Positions 11,580 to 60,506 of a stretch of 64,000 bases of DNA are shown piece after piece. Under the pieces are notes generated by a model, which saw only the letters and a list, made by a program, of their open reading frames with translations, did no database searches and was not told where the DNA came from. The stretch spans positions 23,271,162-23,335,161 of the forward strand of contig OX439134.1 of assembly GCA_949318235.1 (NCBI GenBank). Reading direction: 5' to 3'. The translations under genes and the position numbers were made by a program. Origin of the DNA: Ecdyonurus torrentis. Lineage: Eukaryota; Arthropoda; Insecta; Ephemeroptera; Heptageniidae. The first letter of the stretch is position 1. Each line of letters starts with the position of its first letter.

Positions 11580-11660
11580 AGCAAGGGGCCCCCAGACCGG
11601 GGGGGGGGGGGCGGTCAGGAATCACTGCAGACCAACTTAAATGACCAGTCCGACCCTGAA
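11580..11660 (-). mobile_element. hAT-type terminus remnant
   Basis: A G-run next to GACCAGTCCGACCCTG, whose reverse complement CAGGGTCGGACTGGTC has the form of a hAT end. The opposite end was not found. Confidence 0.4.
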
Positions 11661-11759
11661 TGGGTCTTAAATGACTTTATTTTTGAGTAATTTGCACTCA
11701 TTTTTGATTGAAAGTGACCTAATGATGATTGATGACAGAAAAAAAGTGGTGAAACAAAA

Positions 11760-11940
11760 AAATCCGGTCTTTAAATAATAATAAAAAATTAACCGATATT
11801 TCCTAAAAATAATAGCCAAACAATAAAAAAGTTTGTCCTATTCTGAGCTATGCTGCTATTCATTACTCCATCCAGTATGGCCTCCAAGTGCATAAAGCAT
11901 GATGTAATGTGTAATGTGGATACACGATACACCCAATACT
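11760..11940 (-). mobile_element. MITE family K, decayed copy
   Basis: CATTACTCCATCCAGTATGG and the surrounding bases match family K in reverse orientation, ending in ACGATACACCCA. Confidence 0.6.
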
Positions 11941-12139
11941 TTCAAAACTGCACAAATATTGTGTGTGTCGTATCGCACTTTATATTTTATTATATCTGCT
12001 ATACCGCTGTTATACTTAAATCAAATTTTAGTTAAATATTTGATAACAGCACTATTTCGGAAAATTCCAAATCCAAATCTGTTTTATGTTGCTAAGAATA
12101 AAGTAGCAAAATGTTTTAGTTAGTCAATTAAGAAGCCTT

Positions 12140-12422
12140 GCACGATGCGGATGCACGAGCTGATGTGCGCGAGCTGCGACAAATAAATAAAAGTATCAAA
12201 ACTTCTCCCGCGCTAAAATCAGTAACAATAAAAATTGACAATCGAAATTGATGACATCACTGTAATGGCAATTTCCGGCCACGTCCAGCCAAGAACAACA
12301 GTGCAAAAAAGTTGAAAAATTGTTTGTTTTGTGATAAATTGACTTTCAGTTAAGTTAACCATGTATTCCTGAAGATATTTGTCATATTATAAGTTACATC
12401 AAAGTACATAAAAGTGTATAAA
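12140..12422 (+). promoter_or_regulatory. Likely promoter and 5' UTR of the TMED gene
   Basis: A relatively GC-rich, CpG-containing patch (GATGCGGATGCACGAGC, TTTCCGGCCACGTCCAGCC) directly upstream of the TMED start codon, unlike the AT-rich DNA around it. No TATA box is obvious. The transcription start cannot be fixed from sequence. This is inference from position and composition. Confidence 0.4.
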
Positions 12423-15400
12423 ATGTGGTGTTTAAGGCTTTGTATGGGCGCCTTGTTTTTGGCTGCCACTTGTGCCGGGGTGGAATTGACTTTTGAATTA
12501 CCGGACAATGCCAAAGAATGTTTTTATCAAGAAATAGAACGCAACACCTCAGCCACTCTGGAGTTTCAGGTTTGTATATATATATATATATATATAGGGA
12601 CTCAATAATCGTGCACATATAACCCATAACAGGGGAATTATAAACCAGAGAAACCAGTCGAGTAACGCCCATTTTTAACTTTTTTTTTTTCTTTTTGAAA
12701 TTTCAAGTTCATTTACTTCTTCCAGTTTGTAATATGTATCGGTTTGAGATTTTGTTTGTTAGTTATCCTAGTAGTTATTTACATATTGATATAGTGAATT
12801 GACGCAATAGCCGAGTTTAGAACTGGTTTAGAAATGCATAGTAAGGACTACTGTGTTGCCAATATGTAAACATTGCCAACTTGGCAAACTCCGCTTTTTT
12901 AATTCCTCTCTGCCTGTAGTGTGCATATCATGTATGTATTTACATACATACATTCTGTATGTATATTTACATATCTTGTTAATATTATACGAATACAGTA
13001 CATAATTGTATGTGTTTGTTATTTGCAGATCTATTGTATAATATGGTCTTTCTTAGGGAATGTCTGACAGAAGGTCCGCGGACAAAAGGCCCTCGGACAA
13101 AAGACCCTGGCTGTGCGCACAGGTAAAGCTTATCGGCGAGCGGCGCACGGGTAGGGTCTTTTGTCGTAGGGCCTTTTGTCCGCGGGCCTTCTTAGGCCTC
13201 GAGAAATATGTATGTATGTACATATGTATGTACATACTGCATAACGTTTTTATTTAGCTTTTGTTTCAAAATTTAAAAGTTCTTCAAACGGAAGTGTTTT
13301 AATCGGTGGTGATAATATGCATGTATATATGTGTACATGTTTGTGATAATAAATTTTACCATTTAAATTGAGTGCCTGTTTTTCTCATAAGAAACATTGG
13401 TAATAATGTTCATAAACAATTAATCTTGTACTGTACCAAAAAAATGCGCATTCCATTTAAATAACCAAAGTTGATCTTTATTTTAGGAACAGTAGAGAAC
13501 ATGTTTACGAACAGTAGGGTATTATAACAAATTTAGTACAAGATTTTGAATGCTAAAATATGTATGTATCAAAACTTTAAAATTTTAATCTCTGTCACCC
13601 TGAGGCAATATGTAGAATATGTAATTTGTTTTGTACGACAGAGTGTACATTACAGTACTTAGAATCATCAGCATATTAATCCAAGTACAGTACCCTACAT
13701 ACACTTTACAAATTTTATTCAAAATGAACAATCTACGTTTGGCGTTTATACGTGTTTTAAAAAAATAAGAACTAGGTAAATGAACTTGTATAAAAAGTGT
13801 AGATAGGTCACTTTGAACACAATTTGTTAAGTGTAGTTTTTGTCTTCTTATAACTTGTATGAATTACAAATCAGTACTACATATAGCTTGTTACATACAC
13901 TAAATGTTACAGCTTTTTCTTTCTTTTCTTTCTTTCTTTTTTTTTTTCTTCTTTTTTTTTTTCAATTATTACTAATAATTAATTATTGTTTACAAATTCA
14001 AAAAATTCAAAATATCTTTATTTCCACTCTCCTACAATCAAACATAATAAATTACATTTGTATAAGTTTTACATGGAATTGTCAACTTACTTACTATGTT
14101 ACACACTAATGTTACACTTATGTTACTTACTAATTGACTAATAAGGGAATAACTGCCTCGAGGCTGACTCCAAGCAATATTCCACACCCGCCTCTGTTTC
14201 GACCTACTGCACAAGCGCAAGACGTCAATACGGAAGCGGATGTGACTGGAAACAGCCCAAAGCCAGCCCCAAAGCAATTGTTCCCCCGTTAGTTAAAATA
14301 TGAAAGAAAAAAGAGAAAAAAGGAAAATTATTAATAATAATACAATGTATAATCATGTCATGCCATGATATTATATTGTGTATACAATACATACGTACAT
14401 GAATACATATTAGGTTGTGTCGTTATTATGGTACTCATCGAGGCTGTAAAAACATTTCCAATGGAGGTTGTCGGTTTAAAATATTCTGAAAAGAATTCTG
14501 TGTCTTAAAACACATAAAAGTATGTCTAGTATTTCTTATTTAAATACTGTATCTCAGAAATCGGAGAAGTAGTTTTCTCAAAAATTGCATAACAAAAAAC
14601 GTGTTTTTCCTCCTGAACGTAATGTTAAATTAGGGAACTCTTAGCCTTTCCCCGCGTCTCTCTGCACGCTAAACCGATAAGCTCCGTTGATATTTTCAGA
14701 TTATATTTTTGTTATGACTTCTGTATGCTGAGATGAAAGCATACACTGGTCTTACCGTAGTGAAGAGATATAGGCACATAGCTTGGTGACAAATCTTGCT
14801 AGCACATATATAAATAACTAAATACTCATTTTTTTTTTATATCTGTGCTAGCAAGACAAACTATGGACTTTATCTCTTCACTATGGTAAGACGTGTGTAT
14901 GCTTTCTCCTAGCATTTTGTTTCAAATTTATCTTATAACAATGTAGGGCGTAAGCAGATGACGTCATATTTAATGCGCTTGGAGGCCATACTGGAGTATT
15001 GAATAACATTGCTGAGCATAGGACAAACTTCATTTAAGCCAATTTTCTTTGAGAAATCAGTTAATTTTTTGTTATTGTTATTTTTCTTACATACTTGAGA
15101 TACTAATTCAACATATTTACAACATCAATGCTCTCAAAAATATTGCATACCGGTAGTGTTTTAATACTGGCAAAATGAGTTATTTTCCTATGCCGCCCAT
15201 GTTATTGAGTTATCCAACATGGTGTCGACTTTAAAATAAATGCATACACCTTTATAAGGTGTATTATTGTAGGTATATTGTTATAGTTACATTGATCTGA
15301 TAAACACGTGTTGTTTGCAGGTGGTGACTGGAGGTCACTATGACGTGGACGTCGTGCTAGAGGCTCCTAACAAAGAGATCTTGTATCGTAAAGTGAAGAC

Positions 15401-16393
15401 GCAGTTCGACAGCCACACATTCATTGCACCTCATACAGGAGTCTACTCCGCGTGCTTCAGCAATGAGTTCTCTACATTTAGCCACAAGCTGGTCTACATG
15501 GACTTTGCAGTGGGAGACGAGCAGCCTTTGCCTGGCGTAGGAGAGCACGTCACAGCGATAACACAGGTGACTATAGCGCCATCTTAGTGGTGTTAAATAT
15601 ACTGTGTAACATAGGAGACTTAGCTTATAGTAAATATGTCTTCGCCAAGTGTAGGAGAGCACGTCACTGTGATCACACAGGTGACTGTAGTGGCATCTTG
15701 GTTTTGTTAAATATACTGTGTAACATGGGCTTAGAAAGAAGTGCAAAACAGGTACATATTTCATAGCAGAGTAGATGGAAGGAGAGATAGAGGCAGCTTG
15801 CCTAAAACAGCATGGTCTGAAGTGGTTGAAAAATAACAATGTATGCTGTAGTATGAGATGTAAAAGAAAATGTATGAAACAAGGTTTGAGACTGGAGGAA
15901 GCAAGTGAAGTATGTCAGGATAGGAAGTTGTGGAGGTCACTTCTGCCTTGCTTGTCAAGGGACTATAGCATCATGATATGTATAGAAGTCAGTGTGACCG
16001 CAGTAGTAACCTATGACGTGTTATTTTAGTGTGAAGGAAGCAAGAGAAATATGTCAGGATAGAAAGTTGTGGAGGTCACTTCTGCCTTGCATACCAAGGG
16101 ACTATAGCATCATGATATGTATAGAAGTCAGTGTGACCGCAGTAGTAATCTATGACGTGTTATTTCAGATGGAGTCGTCAGCTCAAGAGATTCACAAAAG
16201 TCTGAACAGCGTAGCAGACTATCAGACTCACCACAGATTGCGAGAAGCTCAGGGACGTAAGAGAGCGGAGGACCTCAACTCTCGCGTACTGTGGTGGTCT
16301 GTGGTAGAGACTGCTGGAGTGATAATGTGTGCAGTGGGGCAGGTCATCATCTTGCGTGGCTTCTTCACTGAGAAGAGACCTTCTCATACATAA
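12423..16393 (+). CDS. TMED7: p24 family cargo receptor (TMED3/TMED7 type)
   Basis: Three coding exons: 12423-12569, 15321-15566 and 16169-16393, all in phase 0, giving 205 aa. Residues 1-19 are a signal peptide, and the mature start [19 protein letters not shown] begins the GOLD domain. An N-glycosylation sequon (NTS) lies at residues 41-43. Exon 2 has GGHYDVDV and [13 protein letters not shown], both family signatures. Exon 3 gives the coiled coil ([20 protein letters not shown]), one membrane helix and a short cytosolic tail [10 protein letters not shown] with the FF motif that p24 proteins use for COPII binding; there is no C-terminal dilysine at -3/-4. Known role: ER-Golgi vesicle cargo selection in heteromeric p24 complexes. 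The gamma-p24 (TMED3/7, fly opossum) assignment rests on these motifs. The ATG at 12423 is chosen because it starts the signal peptide. Confidence 0.93.
13071..13190. mobile_element. 120-bp palindromic MITE
   Basis: AAGGTCCGCGGACAAAAGGC at the left pairs with GCCTTTTGTCCGCGGGCCTT at the right; inside, ACAAAAGACCCT pairs with AGGGTCTTTTGT. GC-rich compared with its surroundings. Single copy in this window. Confidence 0.8.
13398..13525 (+). mobile_element. MITE family F copy 2, decayed
   Basis: AATAATGTTCATAAACA to TGTTTACGAACAGTA with interior AATGCGCATTCCATTTAAA. The arms are diverged compared with the 9.5- and 54.3-kb copies. Confidence 0.7.
14131..14297. mobile_element. MITE family N copy 2
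   Basis: Same layout as the 8.3-kb copy: CTAATAAGGGAATAACTGCC pairs with the right arm around 14265-14290, and CGCCTCTGTTTCGACC pairs with ACGGAAGCGGATGTGAC. Confidence 0.75.
14455..14700 (+). repeat. Repeat family Q copy 1
   Basis: Shares GTAGTTTTCTCAAAAATTGC, GTAATGTTAAATTAGGG and GCTAAACCGATAA with 52.45-52.70 kb, and in part with 56.70-56.95 kb. Nature unknown; no inverted termini seen. Confidence 0.65.
14727..14924. mobile_element. MITE family H copy 1
   Basis: Palindromic: GGTCTTACCGTAGTGAAGAG and CTCTTCACTATGGTAAGAC, with inner arms TTGCTAGCACATATATAA and ATATCTGTGCTAGCAAG around an AT-rich loop. Confidence 0.82.
14943..15257 (+). mobile_element. MITE family K copy in TMED intron 1
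   Basis: From GTAGGGCGTAAGCAGATGAC to AAATGCATACACCTTTATA. It ends only about 60 bp before the acceptor of TMED exon 2. Confidence 0.8.
15537..15726 (+). repeat. Direct duplication of the TMED exon 2 donor junction
   Basis: 76 bp spanning the last 30 bases of exon 2 and the first 46 of the intron (15537-15612) recur at 15651-15726, period 114 bp. The second copy keeps the exon end (GTAGGAGAGCACGTCAC) and a decoy donor CACAG|GTGACT at 15681. Using the decoy would read an in-frame TAG at 15585. Confidence 0.88.
15740..15945 (+). mobile_element. LINE 3' coding remnant
   Basis: Matches the end of a non-LTR retrotransposon polyprotein: a decayed copy of the region encoding [10 protein letters not shown], then [19 protein letters not shown] and [10 protein letters not shown]. 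Related remnants lie at 48.6-49.0 and 57.2-57.6 kb. It is embedded in TMED intron 2. Confidence 0.72.
15897..16168 (+). repeat. Direct duplication of the TMED exon 3 acceptor junction
   Basis: Two 133-bp copies (15897-16029 and 16036-16168), period 139 bp. Each starts in LINE-derived sequence (GGAAGCAAG) and ends with a polypyrimidine acceptor: TTATTTTAG in the first, TTATTTCAG in the second. The second is the real acceptor for exon 3. The first would shift the frame. Confidence 0.9.
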
Positions 16394-16599
16394 GCTAAGC
16401 TATGTGTAGCTGTGTGTAGCTATGCTATGCTAAGCTGTGCTAAACTGTTTCACAAAGCAAGATAATGATGTTAGTAAACTCTGTTTTTCTTGTTCTAAAC
16501 CATAAAAAAAAAAAAAAAAAAAAATGAAGATCACAATGCTTTTTAATTGAAATTGCGCATTTTTTTGAGCAAGAAAAAAGGTTTTACGAATATCGTAAG

Positions 16600-16790
16600 T
16601 TTTGATCACATGTAACTTAAAAGTTACGTGCGTCGACAGATAAAAAAAGTTTTACTGGTAACTATGTAAACAAATGGAGCCATTCACATCTTTTTTTTTT
16701 GGAAATTAATGTGTGAACTCCATTTGTTAATTGTTGCCTGTTGTTTATCTGACGACTTATGTAACTTTTAAGTTATGTGTTAACAATACT
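16600..16790. mobile_element. Imperfect palindromic MITE
   Basis: AACTTAAAAGTTACGTGCG pairs with ATGTAACTTTTAAGTT, and CAAATGGAGCCATTCACAT pairs with ATGTGTGAACTCCATTTG. No second copy seen. Confidence 0.7.
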
Positions 16791-16870
16791 TAACTAGGGC
16801 AATCTTATCAACACATCTCGATCTTGCAGTGAGGAAAACTAAATATTTTAGGAAGCAATTTTATTTCATA

Positions 16871-17155
16871 TTCTAAACAGGACATTGTCCTTAATTGATA
16901 CATATAAGAATTTCTAATTTTTGAGTTGATTAAGTATTTTTAATTAGTTTTTGAAAGTCTCATTTCTACCATTCCTGATCCACTTTTTCATATGCCCACA
17001 TGCATAAGTCACTTTTTCATATGCCCACATGCATAAGTTGATGCCCGTGACATTATTTTTTTATTTTCAAAAATTATTTCAAAATACGTTCTTAATAAAC
17101 TCAATGATTAGAAAATTTGAATATTGATTTAGGACAATGTCTTCTTTTAGAATAT
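16871..17155. mobile_element. MITE family G copy 1
   Basis: Ends TTCTAAACAGGACATTGTCC and GGACAATGTCTTCTTTTAGA are inverted repeats. Same family as 54.23-54.54 kb. The interior includes a short direct repeat, CACTTTTTCATATGCCCACA, twice. Confidence 0.75.
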
Positions 17156-17320
17156 CACATAAAATTACCCTTTAAAATTGGTTTTAGTGTTTCAAGCAGT
17201 CTTATCAAAACACCACTTTCAATTTTATCACTGTGGATTATTATAGAGATTACAATAGCCTTGCTTATAATTTGTGCTGCTCACAATTAAATTTCATTTT
17301 ATTTGGTTTAAAGAAAGTGA

Positions 17321-17926
17321 TAGAATTAGCAGCGCTGGCCTTAGTTACTTAGCACAGTAGAAGTTGTATGGAGAGGTCGAGCTCTCACGTGGCACAGTGT
17401 TTTGTTATATAAAAAAAGTTCATTTCATAACTGAGAGCTTTTGTTATACATTAAAGACCACATAAAAAAACATGTGCTTTTTAATGAATAAACACGAAAT
17501 GGGATCTTCAAAACTGATGACAATTTTTACCAGAATGTTAATGTAGCCCCACGAGAGAGCGTGAAAATACTGTAAAGTATGCAATTTGCGTGACTATTCA
17601 TGTTTATGACGTCAGAAACATGCAAAAATTATTATGAAAATGTGCGGGTTGCATAAATCGAAATTTCTGATCACTGCTACGGAGTTACAGTTGGGTTTTG
17701 AGACAAACTAAAGTTATTTATGTAAGTCCCATCAAGTGTTTTGTGATTTAAATGCTAATGTTTTTCTCTGGTCTATTGCTTTAATGCCGTTATCTATCTT
17801 GAACACATCACTGAGCAATGACAACAGTTATATAAACATTATAACTCAACACTGTGCCACGTGACACCTCCACCTCTCTATACAACTTCTACTGTGCTAA
17901 GTAAGGCTAGCGCTGCTAATTCTATT
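17321..17926. mobile_element. MITE family D copy 1, split by a family C insertion
   Basis: Outer arms ATTAGCAGCGCTGGCCTTAG and GCTAGCGCTGCTAATTCTA, then GTAGAAGTTGTATGGAGAGG against CTCTATACAACTTCTAC. The palindrome is interrupted at 17451-17784 by a complete family C element with TTAA at both edges. Confidence 0.85.
17451..17784 (-). mobile_element. MITE family C copy 2, nested in family D
   Basis: TTAAAGACCACATAAAAAAA to GGTCTATTGCTTTAA. It lies inside the loop of a family D palindrome, so it inserted later than that D copy. Confidence 0.87.
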
Positions 17927-18206
17927 TTTTCTTAATTTTATTGATCCTAACCGCGTTTTTTTCCCCCTTAAATTGATTATTTGGTTTGTGTAATTTTTGT
18001 AATTTCCAAAAAGGGCATTTTGAAAGTTGTGTATAATATATACTTGCGTACAACCACTAAAAATAATTGTTAGATATTGTATTGTTGTGTTACTTTGAAC
18101 TACAGCACAGTAAAGATTTATGTCACAGTTTGTGTACCTCCAGCTCTAAACTCATGATTTTGTGCATTTCTTGGTTTGACTGTACTTTACACATCTTTTT
18201 GAAAGT

Positions 18207-18239
<33 letters not shown>

Positions 18240-18346
18240 CTTTTTTTTAAGGTAAAAAACATAATTTTGTAGAGTAAAATTGAAGAAAAAAAAATCACTG
18301 GGCAAATGTTTGGAAAGTAATTAATTACATTTAATTTTGCATGTAA

Positions 18347-18736
18347 AATAAGCCCTTGTCAACTTACTTTTTTTTTATCATTTAGAATACTAGATTGATA
18401 ATTACCATACAGTACCTTATTATCCATGAATTAGACACCAACACATTGATTTTGTATTTATTTTCCTTTGACGGTTATTTCTTGTATCTGACGTCACAAT
18501 GTAACGATGGAGTCATGATAGAGGTAAAGAACTTGAGGGAGGGGCTTAAATCTATCACATGACCAGAGCGGTGACTGTGATTGGCGGCGGTACATTGTGA
18601 GTTCAGATACGTGAAATAACAGTCAAAAAGAAAATAAATACAAAATCAATAAAATCAATCTTCATGGATAATAAGGTATGGTAATTATCAATCTAGTATT
18701 CTAAATGTTAAAAAAGTAAGTTGACAAGAGCTTTAA
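18347..18736. mobile_element. MITE family A copy 1
   Basis: Long palindrome: GCCCTTGTCAACTTACTTTT and AAAAGTAAGTTGACAAGAGC, then TACCTTATTATCCATGAATT and its complement. The core holds TGACGTCA and CACATGACCAG. Confidence 0.88.
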
Positions 18737-18931
18737 ATTGTGAACAATAGTGGATAAGTAAGTGACTAGTAATTATAACAACAATAAACTGTTTTCAGTC
18801 AATCGTGATTAGATTCTTACATATATTTGCCCAGTTATCTCAGTAATGATGTTCCTAACCCCCTCATTTTTTTTTTTTTTTTTTTTTTAGCTCCAAACCA
18901 AGAAAAATGACTATCGTGTGATGTTCTTTTA

Positions 18932-19056
18932 AATGAAATAAACCACTTGCAACACAATGTTTTTAATTGTTTTTAAGACAACTTTCCATAAGAATTTCAT
19001 GAAGAATGTTCAAAATTTTTTTTTAAATATTTGGTTCATTGCAAGTGGTTCATTAT
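18932..19056. mobile_element. MITE family R copy 1
   Basis: Ends AATAAACCACTTGCAA and TTGCAAGTGGTTCATT are inverted repeats with a T-rich loop. A relative lies at 45.01-45.14 kb. Confidence 0.7.
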
Positions 19057-19197
19057 TTATAGCAAGAGAAGCAAGGTTTACCAACATCATTGCTGTTGAT
19101 ATTTATTTTGTTGACGTAGCATTCATTTTTTTTTAATTAAGTTTGTTAATGTGAATTATACTTAAATTATTTTTGAACGTTAATATAACGTGAGAAG

Positions 19198-19199
<2 letters not shown>

Positions 19200-19229
<30 letters not shown>
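19200..19229 (+). repeat. Poly(A) tract
   Basis: About 29 consecutive A following GAAGTTGTA. Could be the tail of a retroposon, but no body was recognised upstream. Confidence 0.8.
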
Positions 19230-19340
19230 CATGAAAAGTATTTGTGTGATGAAAGTAGCGTATGTATGGAAGTCTCAAAACTGAATGTATTTAACTAGGC
19301 TAGCATAACTATCACAAATTTTAACCTGCTTTGTTAAATT

Positions 19341-19582
19341 ATTGATTTGTATACAAGTTAGTAGCTTCAGTAGCCAGTTCAATGTAATCCTGGTAATGAG
19401 CTGATTACATTGAACTGGCTACTGAAGCTGCTAACATCAATCAATATTGATTTGTAAACAAGTTAGCAGCTTCAGTAGCCAGTTCAATGTAATCCTGGTG
19501 ATGAGCTGATTACATTGAACTGGCGACTGAAGCTGCTAATATCAATCAATATTGATTGATTGATCAGCTTCAGTAGCCAGTT
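19341..19582 (+). repeat. Tandem 105-bp hairpin units (family E)
   Basis: Two and a bit direct copies (19341, 19446) of a 105-bp unit that is itself a hairpin: CAGCTTCAGTAGCCAGTTCA and TGAACTGGCTACTGAAGCTG around CTGGTAATGAGC. The same unit with the same 105-bp period recurs at 34.1-34.5 kb and singly at 63.5 kb. Confidence 0.88.
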
Positions 19583-20271
19583 GTTAAAACTTTGTTTGGT
19601 GTAGTTACTTATTTGGTGACTAACTAAGTTAAATAATTGTTAATAATTCTTCTACAAAGATCAAACCAACATTGCACACAGCAAATTACATTATGATTGT
19701 TTATATCTCTTCACTGATCTGCCAATTTATGATAAAAGTTTTTTTTTCTCTCTTTCCAAAACCGTGACAAACAAATGACATTCACTGATGTTAAGTTTGC
19801 TAGCCTTTGATCCACTTATGTTGTTTTTTGTTATGTAGCTTTTATTTTTATTATATCAGCACTATACCTAAATAAAAATATTGAAAATTTAATGCAACTG
19901 CTTTTATTATTCTAAAACCTTATAAAGTGTTTTGGGGTTTGCTTTTGTCACACATAGCCAGGAGTTTGCGTTATTGTCGTCACATATCACCTATATCAAG
20001 TGGCAGTTTTAAAGTGGTAAAACACTCATCAAATCTCACAGGTATGATCAGCTGAAAATAACATTGAACATTAAGAAATTTTATTTACAAATAAATAATA
20101 ATACAGTCAAATAACTCACAAACATTTGAATGCTTCAAGAATTAAAAAATAATAATGAAAAAAAAAAAAAAAAAAATCTGTTTTAGAAGTCCACAGTTAT
20201 GAGGTAGTGACATATGGTGAGCAAAATATATCTGCTCTAATTGCAGTGTCATCACGGCTTTTTGCCTTTTC

Positions 20272-20320
<49 letters not shown>

Positions 20321-20790
20321 TTCTCTCTATTTCCTTCAATCGTATACAATATACACACAATGCACAGATGGTTCCATTTTGGTTCCGAACGGTTCTGGAA
20401 CAATTTTGGAACCATAACAAAATTCGTAAAAAAAATGCTCCTTTTTCCATTTTGGTATAAATTAAATCATTTAAAACCGTTCTGAAACGTTGGGTAATGA
20501 TGGTTTAGTATTCGTCAATTAGGTTAATTATAACCAGCCTGCTTATTCACTTAAGTGAGCTCCATGAGAATGCTGGTTATTTTGATCCATATATAATTAA
20601 CAATTATACAAGAAGAATTATATAATAATGAGGCATTATTATTTTTTTATTATAAAATATTTTAGCGTTTATTTTATTTTGTTACTATGTGTAACAATTA
20701 ACGATATCACTTTTACATACATTTTGTTTTTTTAATTCGAATCTAAATCAATTTTTTACTTGACTCGACCGACTCGAAGATCAATATATA
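19583..20790. other. AT-rich intergenic DNA
   Basis: Poly(A) runs at about 20158 and 20275-20317. No gene seen. An Asn-free Lys/Phe homopolymer frame here is an artefact of the tracts. Confidence 0.55.
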
Positions 20791-21038
20791 TAATATAATA
20801 TAGGTGACATAGGTTTTCATCTCTTACTTTCTTATTAAAATGTTTTGGTTGTCTATTTTTGTTAAAATATTCGGATATATAGTTGAATTTCATTACTTGA
20901 AATTTTTTTAAGGAATAATTTGAATTTGTGCGGTTATCAAAAAAGTCGTGTGCAGTTCGTTTGCTCTCGTATTTTTCCGTACGTGTTCGATCGATCCATC
21001 TGGTTGCGTCAAATAAAAAAAAAATCACATGACGAAGG

Positions 21039-21586
21039 GTGTGAAGTAGTGATGTGAAAACGAAAGTGCACTTTTCAAAGCGCACTTTGGGAGCGAACCT
21101 TCGCGCACTTTTAAAAGTGCGCGCACTTTTCAAAATGCGGGAAAATTCAAAAATCATGCAAAACTGAGCCAAAATCAAAATTTAACCAGTTTTTACTCAA
21201 AATTAACTATTGCAGTTATTAATTACTTTTAAAATATGTGTTTAAAAATTATTTTAAGATGATTGCGGCCAAAAAATATCAAAAAAAAAATTTTCCATTT
21301 TTAATTTTTTTTAAAAATTGAAAATTTATTTTAGAATTATTTTGGGGCCATTAAATAAGTGTTACTAAGTTAAATATAGTAAATTAACTCTTAAAACTCC
21401 TTTTTTACCTTAATTAACACTTGTAAATATTCTATTGGCTAGTTTAGACCGCGAAATTTAAATTTTTTAAAAGTGCACTAAAAGTGCACTTTCGCGCACT
21501 TTTAAAAACGCACTTCTAGAAGTGCGCGAACGCACTTCTAGAAATGCGCATGCGAACTTTCGCTTTTTTACAACACTAGTGTGAAG
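21039..21586. mobile_element. Non-autonomous hAT-type element with 8-bp target duplication
   Basis: The element is 21047-21578 (532 bp), flanked by the exact 8-bp direct repeat GTGTGAAG (21039-21046 and 21579-21586). Ends are TAGTGATGTGAAAACGAAAG and, inverted, TAGTGTTGTAAAAAAGCGAA. Near both ends are arrays of AAGTGCGCGCACTTTT-like palindromes. TAGTG ends plus 8-bp duplication are hAT features. It sits in the promoter or 5' UTR of the V-ATPase gene, ending 92 bp before the start codon. Confidence 0.93.
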
Positions 21587-21670
21587 TAAAAGTCGGTCGA
21601 AATTTCGTTTAATTGCTGAGAATTTAACTAAAATATTACATTAATTGGTGAATCTCAATCATAATATAAG
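21587..21670 (+). promoter_or_regulatory. V-ATPase subunit a 5' UTR, proximal part
   Basis: 84 bp between the hAT target duplication and the start codon (context ATAAGATGG). An upstream non-coding exon cannot be excluded. Confidence 0.45.
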
Positions 21671-60370
<38,700 letters not shown>

Positions 60371-60506
60371 ACCATTGATCTGATGTTTAACCAGCATACT
60401 TATGTATCTGAGCGTCTGCTCGGAGCATTGCACTTTGTGCCACAAATCACTGTCGACTAATACAGCAAAGTCAAATTATATCAAGTAAATCTAATTATGT
60501 AGCTTC
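60371..60506 (+). other. V-ATPase 3' UTR, proximal part
   Basis: Unique sequence after the stop codon. The poly(A) site was not identified; AATAAA words occur further on, beyond the family I element (about 60920 and 61053). Confidence 0.5.

Larger units (their letters stand above)
12570..15320 (+). other. TMED intron 1 and its repeats
   Basis: 2751-bp GT-AG intron. It holds a short (TA)n right after the donor, a hairpin at 13071-13190, and copies of families F, N, Q, H and K. The remainder is AT-rich with no exon seen. Confidence 0.85.
16394..17320 (+). other. TMED 3' UTR and downstream DNA
   Basis: An A-run at about 16503 follows a CCATAAAAA context, and AATAAA occurs at about 17094. The true poly(A) site is uncertain. 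A hairpin at 16600-16790 and a family G copy are in this stretch. Confidence 0.45.

Noticed and set aside
15357..15839. 160-codon minus-strand frame across TMED exon 2
   Set aside because: It overlaps a conserved plus-strand exon and the junction duplication; its sequence has no domain and repeats because the DNA is duplicated.
20142..20485. Frames with Lys or Phe homopolymers
   Set aside because: Artefacts of poly(A)/poly(T) tracts, as also at 4506-4791, 18067-18305, 25382-25667 and 26512-26898.
20756..21178. 140-codon minus-strand frame upstream of the V-ATPase gene
   Set aside because: It runs into the hAT element and has low-complexity repeats of its palindromes; no homology seen.
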